Positions 57,617-64,000 of a DNA stretch of 64,000 nucleotides are shown here, piece after piece; positions within the stretch are counted from its first letter, which is position 1, and the number at the start of each line of letters is the position of its first letter. The notes beneath the pieces are model-generated. The model was not told the DNA's origin. It was given only the letters and a program-made list of their open reading frames with translations, and did not search any database. This DNA comes from Halothermothrix orenii H 168 (GTDB lineage: Bacteria; Bacillota; Halanaerobiia; Halanaerobiales; Halothermotrichaceae), in NCBI RefSeq assembly GCF_000020485.1, contig NC_011899.1, forward strand, positions 283,501-347,500, written 5' to 3'. The translations under genes were made by a program, and so were the position numbers.

Positions 57617-58483
57617 ATGAAAAAAAATAGAGAAAATTTATGGAAAAATACGGGTGCAAATCTGGCCCTTATTATAATATTTATCTTTGTTTTATTTCCG
57701 ATTTTTTGGGTATTTACTTTAGCATTTAAGTCCAGGCCTGACATACTGACCTGGCCTCCAAAGTTTATTTTCACACCTACTTTTGAGAATTTTAAAAATA
57801 TACTTATAAGTGGAACTTCCGGGTCTTCAGCTGGTTCAACAACGGTTAATTTTATTTTATATTTTAAAAATAGTTTGATAATAAGTGTTGGTTCAATAAT
57901 TGTTTCATTACTTGTTGGTATTCCTGCATCTTATGCTATTGCAAGATGGAATTTTAAGGGAAAAGAAGATATAGCATTTACTTTCCTAACATTCAGATTT
58001 GCACCACCATTAATGGTTATAATTCCGATTTATGTTATATTTCGTAAATTGGGATTATTAAATACTTATATAGGAATGATCTGGGTCTACCAGTTGATAA
58101 CCTTACCGATGATTATCTGGATTCTCCGGGGTTATTTTGAGGATATTTCCAATGAATTGGAAGAAGCATGCTTGGTAGATGGTTATCACCAATGGCAGGC
58201 ATTTTTCAAAATAATATTACCTCTTGTAAAACCTGGTATCGCAGCATCTTCATTATTGGCTTTTATTTATGCCTGGAACAACTTCATATTTGCTATGATA
58301 CTGGGTGGTAGTGATGTTCAGCCGATTACAGTAGCTTCTCTTCAATTTATGACGGCTGAAGCAATAAGGTATGGTGATATGGCAGCAGCCTGTGTAATTG
58401 CAGCAATTCCGGCCTTAATCCTGGCAATATATTCACAGAAACACCTAATAAGGGGACTCAGTCTAGGTGCTGTTAAAGAATAA
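57617..58483 (+). CDS. Sugar/polyol ABC transporter permease (MalG-like)
   Basis: Protein of 288 residues with six membrane helices (first LALIIIFIFVLFPIFWVFTLAFK). The coupling motif is EEACLVDGYHQWQAFFKIILP, with the usual glycine seven residues after EA. Pairs with the preceding MalF-like permease to form the channel. Ribosome binding site gaggagg. The stop is 23 bases before the first ATPase gene. Confidence 0.92.
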   Translation: MKKNRENLWKNTGANLALIIIFIFVLFPIFWVFTLAFKSRPDILTWPPKFIFTPTFENFKNILISGTSGSSAGSTTVNFILYFKNSLIISVGSIIVSLLVGIPASYAIARWNFKGKEDIAFTFLTFRFAPPLMVIIPIYVIFRKLGLLNTYIGMIWVYQLITLPMIIWILRGYFEDISNELEEACLVDGYHQWQAFFKIILPLVKPGIAASSLLAFIYAWNNFIFAMILGGSDVQPITVASLQFMTAEAIRYGDMAAACVIAAIPALILAIYSQKHLIRGLSLGAVKE

Positions 58484-58506
58484 ATTTATTCAGGGAGGAA
58501 AAACAA

Positions 58507-59613
58507 ATGGGAAGTGTAATTTTTGAAAATGTTACCAAAATGTATGGAGAAAAAGTGGGTATAAAAGATGTATCCCTTGAAATATACGAAGACGAATTTT
58601 TAGTTATTGTTGGGCCTTCTGGGGCAGGGAAGACAACCACCCTGAAAGTAATCGCTGGTCTTCTGGATATAACTGAAGGCAATTTATATATAGATGGACG
58701 AAATGTAAATAAAATACCTCCTCGCGATCGGAATGTAGCGATGACTTTTGAATCCTATGCTTTGTACCCACATTATACAGTTTTTGAAAATATGGCCAAC
58801 CCGTTGCGGGCACCTCACATGAATTTTACTGAAAAAGAAATTGAAGAAAAAGTTGAAAGGATAGCTGGAATGCTGGAGATAGATCATCTTTTGGAGAGAT
58901 TTCCAAAAGAGCTTAGTGGTGGCCAGAAACAAAGGGTATCTCTGGGTCGGGCTATGGTAAGGGAACCATCAGTTTTTCTACTAGATGAACCTCTGTCACA
59001 TGTGGATGCTAAAGTTAGGCATAGGATGCGCCTTGAGCTAAACCGGCTTCAAAAAGAGTTAAATGCTACAACTGTATATGTAACCCATGATTATGTAGAA
59101 GGGTTATCATTAGCAGATCGAATTGTTATTTTAAATGAAGGTGAAATTATCCAGGTGGGAACACCGCATGAAATCTATAATGATCCTCTAAATGAGTTTG
59201 TTGCCACTCATGTGGGGCAACCTGAGATGAATATATTTGACGCCTTGGTTTCTCTAGAAAATGGCAAGATTATTTTAACAAATCAGGAGAGTAATAAAAT
59301 TAAATTTGTTCTTGAGGGTGACACAGCCGAGCTAGTAAAAAACCATGGCAAAAATAAAGTAAGGGTCGGTATAAGACCCCAGGATATAAAAATAACTTCA
59401 CAGGAAAAAGGAGATTTTAATGGAAAGGTATATGTCTATGAACCCTTTGTAACTTATGGGATATTAACAGTAAATGTGAGGGGAATTCAATTACAAATAT
59501 TAACAGAACATGATAGCCAATTTAATATTGGTGATAATATTGCCTTAAAAGTTAACCCTGATGACTTATACCTGTTTGATAAAGAATCCGGAATGAATCT
59601 GGAACATTTATAA
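58507..59613 (+). CDS. ABC transporter ATP-binding protein 1
   Basis: Protein of 368 residues: ATPase domain (about 1-235) and C-terminal TOBE/MalK-like domain. Walker A GPSGAGKTTT, signature LSGGQKQRVSLG, Walker B VFLLDEPLSH, H-loop YVTHDYVEG. The Q-loop reads MTFESYALYPH, with glutamate where most MalK-type proteins have glutamine. The presence of a second, different ATPase gene directly after it suggests a heterodimer, as in the rhizobial glycerol importer GlpSTPQV. Confidence 0.92.
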   Translation: MGSVIFENVTKMYGEKVGIKDVSLEIYEDEFLVIVGPSGAGKTTTLKVIAGLLDITEGNLYIDGRNVNKIPPRDRNVAMTFESYALYPHYTVFENMANPLRAPHMNFTEKEIEEKVERIAGMLEIDHLLERFPKELSGGQKQRVSLGRAMVREPSVFLLDEPLSHVDAKVRHRMRLELNRLQKELNATTVYVTHDYVEGLSLADRIVILNEGEIIQVGTPHEIYNDPLNEFVATHVGQPEMNIFDALVSLENGKIILTNQESNKIKFVLEGDTAELVKNHGKNKVRVGIRPQDIKITSQEKGDFNGKVYVYEPFVTYGILTVNVRGIQLQILTEHDSQFNIGDNIALKVNPDDLYLFDKESGMNLEHL

Positions 59614-59629
59614 TTAAGGAGGAAAAATA

Positions 59630-60766
59630 ATGGCAGAGGTTACTCTTAAAGATGTAAGGAAGGTCTATAAGAGTCAGAATGAAGAGGTTTTAGCAGTTAA
59701 AGACCTGAGCCTTGAAATAAGAGATGGGGAATTTATGTGTTTTCTTGGCCCTTCCGGGTGTGGTAAAACTTCAACATTGCGAATGATTGTAGGATTAGAA
59801 GAAATAACAAATGGGGAAATATATATCGGGGATAGGATCGTTAATGACTTAACACCACAGGAACGAAATGTTGCTATGTCCTTTGAGACTTATGCCTTAT
59901 ATACCCATTTAACTGTTAAAGAAAATTTATTATTTCCGCTAAAGGCAAGGGGTCTGAATAAATCGGATCAACAGCGGCGCCTCAGAAAAGTTGTAGATAT
60001 GCTGGAAATCAAAGATATTCTAGACAGGAGTCCAAGTAGTTTAAGCGGTGGACAGCAGCAGCGTGTTTCCCTGGGGAGGGCATTAATAAGACAGCCAGAT
60101 GTCTTCTTACTTGATGAACCACTATCACACCTGGATGTAAGTTTGAGAATTTCTACCCGTTCTCGAATTAAAAGGCTTCATAATCAATTAAGCACTACAA
60201 TGATATATGTTACCCACGACCAGTTAGAAGCAATTTCTTTAGCAGATCGTATCGCTGTTATGAATTTTGCTGAGTTACAACAGGTTGGAACAAGGGAAGA
60301 ATTATTGGATCGTCCTAAAAATATATTTGTCGCCGATTTTATAGGTGAACCCCCAATTAATTTTGTCAATTGTAAACTGGATAAGAATGATGATAAATTT
60401 GTACTCAGGTTTAAAAACTCTCATTATACTATAGAATTACCAGAAAAGTTAGAAAAAGTAATTAAAAAAGAATACATTGAAGATGTTATTCTTGGTATCA
60501 GGCCACATGATATTTTGTTTAGAGAGAAAAAAGGGTATGTAGGCCTTGAAAATGGAACTGTTGAAATATTTGAATTTCTTGGAGAAGAAAATCATGTAAC
60601 TGTTAATATTGGTGGTGAGAGTATTACAGTAGTTACTGATGCTAAAGATTACTTTAAAGAAGGAGAAAAAGTTGACCTTTATCTTTCCCAGGATAAAATT
60701 CATCTTTTTGACCCCGAAACTGAAGAATGCCTGACTACCCGTTATAAAAATCAGGGTTTAATATAA
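59630..60766 (+). CDS. ABC transporter ATP-binding protein 2
   Basis: Protein of 378 residues, similar in layout to the preceding ATPase but clearly not a recent copy. Walker A GPSGCGKTST, signature LSGGQQQRVSLG, Walker B VFLLDEPLSH, H-loop YVTHDQLEA, Q-loop MSFETYALYTH, again with glutamate at the glutamine position. C-terminal TOBE-type domain (about 240-378). Ribosome binding site aaggagg. Followed by a stem-loop and a second orphan Shine-Dalgarno sequence before the binding-protein gene. Confidence 0.92.
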   Translation: MAEVTLKDVRKVYKSQNEEVLAVKDLSLEIRDGEFMCFLGPSGCGKTSTLRMIVGLEEITNGEIYIGDRIVNDLTPQERNVAMSFETYALYTHLTVKENLLFPLKARGLNKSDQQRRLRKVVDMLEIKDILDRSPSSLSGGQQQRVSLGRALIRQPDVFLLDEPLSHLDVSLRISTRSRIKRLHNQLSTTMIYVTHDQLEAISLADRIAVMNFAELQQVGTREELLDRPKNIFVADFIGEPPINFVNCKLDKNDDKFVLRFKNSHYTIELPEKLEKVIKKEYIEDVILGIRPHDILFREKKGYVGLENGTVEIFEFLGEENHVTVNIGGESITVVTDAKDYFKEGEKVDLYLSQDKIHLFDPETEECLTTRYKNQGLI

Positions 60767-60776
60767 GTATTTTTTA

Positions 60777-60811
60777 ACTCCTGTCTCGGGAAATATTTCC
60801 TAAACTGGAGT
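60777..60811 (+). other. Intercistronic stem-loop before the binding-protein gene
   Basis: ACTCC (60777-60781) pairs with GGAGT (60807-60811), enclosing the palindrome GGAAATATTTCC (60789-60800). It may set the higher stability usually needed for the binding-protein message. Confidence 0.4.
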
Positions 60812-60825
60812 AGAAATTGCAATCT

Positions 60826-60835
60826 AAGGAGGTGG
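60826..60835 (+). promoter_or_regulatory. Orphan Shine-Dalgarno sequence before the binding-protein gene
   Basis: AAGGAGGTGG with no suitable start codon following; the binding protein has its own aaggggg further on. Third such site in the locus. Confidence 0.45.
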
Positions 60836-60908
60836 TTTCCTGGATAAACAGTAAAAATTACTGGTCAGAAGTATTGTTTAGTAAAAAAAACCAAGGGGGT
60901 AAATTTAG

Positions 60909-62228
60909 TTGGTTAAAAAAACTTTTCTATTAATGCTGGTTGCTTTGTTTTTAGTTTCGTTGACAGCTGTAGTAGGTGCTGCTGAATTTGATTGGAAGCG
61001 TTTTGAAGGTGAAACAATTAAGTTATTACTTAACAAGCACCCTTATACAGACGGTGTTTTAAAAGAATTAGACAAATTTGAAAAAATGACCGGGATAAAT
61101 GTGGAATATGATATTTTACCAGAGGAACAGTATTTTAATAAAGTCACTGTTACCCTATCTTCAGGTTCCAGTGAATATGATATTTTCATGACAGGTGCTT
61201 ATCAGGTTTGGCAGTATGCACCTCCAGGATGGATGGAACCTTTAGATAAATATATTGAAGATAATAGTTTAACCAGTCCAGATTGGGATAAAAATGATTT
61301 TATTCCCGGTATTATTAATTCCTTGAAATGGAACCTTCAACCGGGAAGTGAACTTGGAACCGGTAAGCAATGGGCTTTACCACTAGGTTGGGAAGAAAAT
61401 TGTTTAGTTTATAGAAAAGATATTTTTGAAAAATATAACCTAAAAGTTCCTGAAACTTTAGATGAAGTAATTGAAGTAGGAAAAATAATAGAAGAAAAGA
61501 CTGACCTTACAGGTATAGTAGTTAGGGGAACCCGTAGCTGGGCTACGATTCACCCTGGATTTTACTCTGGTCTGGTTGCTTCTGGTGGTTTTGATTATGA
61601 TGGTAATCTAAAACCACAGATGAATAGTGAAGTAGCCCTTGAGTTTACAAAAAAATGGGTAGAAATGATTAAGGAAGTGGGTCCCGAACAATGGACCACC
61701 TATACCTGGTATGATGTTTCTAATGCACTTGGGTCTGGTAAAGCAGCTATGATGTATGATGCTGATACTCTTGGCTTCTGGGCTGACCACGCTGATGAAA
61801 GATTAGCATGGGCCCCTGGTCCTGGTTTAAATAAAAAAGCTGATAAAACAAATGTCTGGATCTGGTCTCTGGCTATGAGTGCCCATTCAAATTCAAAAGA
61901 ACCAGCATGGTACTTCTTACAATGGGTAACCGGTAAAGAATTCCTGACTACTGCTGCTGTAAAACACGATGGATTAAACCCGGTACGCAAATCCATCTGG
62001 GAAAATCCAGATTTTAAAGAAAGGTTAGCTAAGTTTGATGGTTATTATAAAACCTATAAAAAAATTGATGAAGCTGCAGTTCAATTTACACCTCAACCGA
62101 TGTTCTTCCAGACTACAACTGAATGGGCAGCGGCTCTGCAGAAAATAGTAAATGGTGAAGATGCTGAAGAAGTATTAAATAAATTAGTAGAAGATTTAGA
62201 TAAGAAAATGGAGTCAATTAGACGTTAA
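60909..62228 (+). CDS. ABC transporter solute-binding protein
   Basis: Protein of 439 residues of the extracellular solute-binding family 1. The signal peptide (KKTFLLMLVALFLVSLTAVV) ends in GAAEFDW without a lipobox cysteine, so the mature protein would be soluble in a periplasm and not a lipoprotein, as expected for a diderm cell. Mature part begins WKRFEGETIKLLLNKHPY and has the conserved IFMTGAYQVWQ and ALPLGWEENCLVYRKDIF segments. Begins with TTG at 60909 behind aaggggg. It is last in the importer operon and would set substrate specificity; crystal or binding data would be needed to name the ligand. Confidence 0.88.
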   Translation: MVKKTFLLMLVALFLVSLTAVVGAAEFDWKRFEGETIKLLLNKHPYTDGVLKELDKFEKMTGINVEYDILPEEQYFNKVTVTLSSGSSEYDIFMTGAYQVWQYAPPGWMEPLDKYIEDNSLTSPDWDKNDFIPGIINSLKWNLQPGSELGTGKQWALPLGWEENCLVYRKDIFEKYNLKVPETLDEVIEVGKIIEEKTDLTGIVVRGTRSWATIHPGFYSGLVASGGFDYDGNLKPQMNSEVALEFTKKWVEMIKEVGPEQWTTYTWYDVSNALGSGKAAMMYDADTLGFWADHADERLAWAPGPGLNKKADKTNVWIWSLAMSAHSNSKEPAWYFLQWVTGKEFLTTAAVKHDGLNPVRKSIWENPDFKERLAKFDGYYKTYKKIDEAAVQFTPQPMFFQTTTEWAAALQKIVNGEDAEEVLNKLVEDLDKKMESIRR

Positions 62229-62263
62229 ATATTATTCTACAAAAATATATTTTACGAAGAGAT

Positions 62264-62292
62264 GGGGAGATTTTATCTCCCCTTTTTTTTAT
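62264..62292 (+). terminator. Intrinsic terminator of the polyol/ABC operon
   Basis: GGGGAGAT (62264-62271) pairs with ATCTCCCC (62275-62282), followed by eight T. Confidence 0.9.
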
Positions 62293-62469
62293 TATAATTT
62301 TAGAAAAATATTTGTAAATTTTTATTTATATTCAAGTTAATTTGTTGTGTTATTATGAAAGAATTGGATGTGTAATGGGATTATATTTTACTTTTTGTAA
62401 ACTTTTGAATAAAAAAATAACAAATTGTAAAAAAATTTTATAATAATTTTAACAAATATAATATTTATT

Positions 62470-62488
62470 CTTGTTAATTATTAACAAG
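62470..62488. promoter_or_regulatory. Near-perfect palindrome upstream of the second chemoreceptor
   Basis: CTTGTTAAT-T-ATTAACAAG, 9-base arms about one central base. The TTGTTAA...TTAACAA core resembles Rex operators, except that the arms are 3 instead of 4 bases apart. It lies 54 bases before the chemoreceptor start, in an AT-rich 314-base gap (62229-62542) that otherwise holds only the operon terminator. Confidence 0.4.
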
Positions 62489-62542
62489 GAAAATACCTTT
62501 GATTGTAGAATAAATACAAAAAGGGTAAAGGAGGTAAAGTTA

Positions 62543-64000
62543 TTGATTAATTTTAACCTAAGAATTAAATCAAGATTAATGTTAATAATGGTATTGTTGG
62601 TTGTTATGGCAGTAGCCAGTATTGGCATTTATTCATATACAACAATAAAAAAATCTTTAAAGTTGGCTGCCCATCAGGATTTAATCGAAACCATTGATGT
62701 TAATAGGGAAAGACTAAGTAAATGGTTAAAAGAACTGGACAGGGGTATTTATAAGTTAACAGAAGATACTATGTTAACTTCCATGACATCCAGTACCCTG
62801 TCCCGGGTTAGAATTAATTATCATTTAAATTATTTAAAAGAATTTGATCATTTACTGGTACTGGATAATGAAGGCAAGGTTTTTGTAAGTAGCAATGAAG
62901 GAGATAAGAACAAAAAACTCAATATTAAAGAACATAAAATTTATACCAGCATTAAAAATATAAAAGATTCCTTCAAGGGAGTTGCTGTTTCTCCCTTTAC
63001 CGGAAATAATTCATACATAATTGCCTATCCTATTATTAAAAATGATAAAATAAATGGCCTGGTGGTTGGTTTAATTGAGTATGAGCATTTTTATAATAAG
63101 TTATCTGATTTTCAGACAAGTGAGGAATACGAGTATGTTATTTTAAATGATGAAAACAGGGTTATATTTAAAAAAAATGAAAAAGTGCTATTGAAACCAT
63201 ACTTTGAAGAGGATACTAGAAACTATAGAGTTAATAAACCTTTCACCTATAACTATAATGGTAACACCTATTTTGGTCTGATGGCAAAACTTAATGATAG
63301 TAACTGGAAATTAGTAATAGCCAAAAATCATGTAAAGGTTTTTGGTCCTCCAACAGACCTCAGGAATAAGATAATTATTTTTGGTGGAGCTATAATCATT
63401 ATTGCTATTACTATTTCATTTATACTCGGTAACAGTATTGGTAAAAGAATTAAAACACTTTACAAAAATACAGATAGAATCAGCAACGGTGATTTAACGA
63501 GTACAGTAAGCCTCAATAGTAAAGATGAATTAGGTGACCTGGCTGATAAATTAAACCAGATGGTTTTTGATTTAAGGGAGATAGTTTCAGACATTGATAA
63601 GGGTTCCCGGGATGTTACTAAAGCTTCCAGAGATCTGAATACAGGCCTGGAAAGGGTTACTGATTCAGCTGAACAGGTCTCTAAAGCAATTGAACAGGTA
63701 GCTTCTGGAGCAGACGATCAGGCGGCAAATTATGAGAAGATTGTAGAAATAGTAAATGATATGGTTGATGAAATAAATATAATGGTTAAAAATAATAATA
63801 TAACCCTGGATAATGTCGAGAAATCCCTGGCATCGGTAAAAGAAGGTAATAAATGGATGACACAGTTAAAATCACAGATGGATATAATTAACGAGAAGGT
63901 CCAGGCTATGACTTCTATTATAGATAAAATGGACAAAACCTCTTCTCGAATAGGTGAGATTGTAGAAATAATTAATAATATAGCCCAACAGACCAATTTG
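62543..64000 (+). CDS. Methyl-accepting chemotaxis protein (3' end outside window)
   Basis: Open from TTG 62543 (after aaaggaggt) to the window edge, 486 residues so far. First membrane helix MLIMVLLVVMAVASIGIYSY, an extracellular domain of about 240 residues of dCache type (YVILNDENRVIFKKNEK, YFGLMAKLNDSNWKLVIAKN), second helix IIIFGGAIIIIAITISFILG, HAMP (about 305-355), then the start of the signalling coiled coil up to IGEIVEIINNIAQQTNL near the methylation/hairpin region. dCache receptors often bind small metabolites; its position after a polyol import locus suggests, but does not show, a related attractant. Confidence 0.88.
   Translation, partial: MINFNLRIKSRLMLIMVLLVVMAVASIGIYSYTTIKKSLKLAAHQDLIETIDVNRERLSKWLKELDRGIYKLTEDTMLTSMTSSTLSRVRINYHLNYLKEFDHLLVLDNEGKVFVSSNEGDKNKKLNIKEHKIYTSIKNIKDSFKGVAVSPFTGNNSYIIAYPIIKNDKINGLVVGLIEYEHFYNKLSDFQTSEEYEYVILNDENRVIFKKNEKVLLKPYFEEDTRNYRVNKPFTYNYNGNTYFGLMAKLNDSNWKLVIAKNHVKVFGPPTDLRNKIIIFGGAIIIIAITISFILGNSIGKRIKTLYKNTDRISNGDLTSTVSLNSKDELGDLADKLNQMVFDLREIVSDIDKGSRDVTKASRDLNTGLERVTDSAEQVSKAIEQVASGADDQAANYEKIVEIVNDMVDEINIMVKNNNITLDNVEKSLASVKEGNKWMTQLKSQMDIINEKVQAMTSIIDKMDKTSSRIGEIVEIINNIAQQTNL

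Noticed and set aside
60832-60934. 33-codon GTG frame starting inside the orphan ribosome binding site
   Set aside because: The start codon lies within the Shine-Dalgarno sequence itself and the frame runs into the binding-protein gene in another phase.

Overview
The window looks like a chromosomal segment of a low-GC, strictly anaerobic, fermentative firmicute-lineage bacterium. The evidence is three separate [FeFe]-hydrogenase-type proteins, a Rex redox regulator, sporulation-type genes (sleB, ypeB, ytrH, ytrI), the Bacillus-like order ytrI-ytrH-dnaE ... accD-accA-pfkA-pyk, and the tryptophan-binding regulator TRAP (mtrB). A solute-binding protein with an ordinary, non-lipoprotein signal peptide hints at a periplasm. 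I infer the order Halanaerobiales, close to Halothermothrix orenii; this is from memory of gene content, not from a search. No rRNA, tRNA, CRISPR array or insertion sequence was recognised.

Layout. 1-5.8 kb: end of an unknown gene, an Eis-like acetyltransferase, then argC-argJ-argB-argD. 5.9-9.4 kb: a divergent PEP-carboxykinase-fold protein behind a palindromic operator candidate, and a convergent group-B-like [FeFe] hydrogenase. 9.6-17.3 kb: carA-carB-argG-GNAT-argH, the last four joined by 4-base stop/start overlaps. With argCJBD this gives most of arginine synthesis, but no ornithine carbamoyltransferase gene is present. 17.4-19 kb: a 2H phosphoesterase and an AEC-family transporter.

19.1-26.2 kb is the most striking region. 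An 877-residue protein fuses ferredoxin clusters, a degenerate [FeFe]-hydrogenase (H-cluster) domain, a further Fe-S domain, PAS, a sigma-54 AAA+ domain and a DNA-binding helix-turn-helix. Downstream lie a terminator, four full plus one partial 50-bp tandem repeats (four carrying the palindrome GTGCC-ACG-GGCAC), a consensus -24/-12 promoter, and an operon for a trimeric NAD-linked, probably electron-bifurcating hydrogenase ending in rex. The simplest reading is that a catalytically altered hydrogenase senses H2 or redox state and, through sigma-54, switches on the working hydrogenase.

26.4-48.7 kb is mostly housekeeping: rRNA methyltransferase, chemoreceptor, small zinc-ribbon and DUF proteins, spore-cortex germination pair sleB-ypeB (ypeB apparently starting at ATT), DUF362 ferredoxin, phosphodiesterase, YlbF, NifU, YtrI/YtrH, dnaE, aspartase, mtrB, accDA, pfkA, pyk.

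48.9-62.3 kb is an accessory catabolic locus: a DeoR-type regulator, an 800-bp AT-rich control region with a consensus promoter, then a zinc polyol dehydrogenase, a DhaK/DhaL kinase, an RpiB-type isomerase, small transaldolase, transketolase, and a five-gene ABC importer with two different ATPases. This set fits a route polyol -> ketose -> ketose phosphate -> aldose phosphate -> pentose phosphate pathway; tetritols (erythritol/threitol) are my leading substrate guess. The window ends inside a second chemoreceptor gene that follows this locus.
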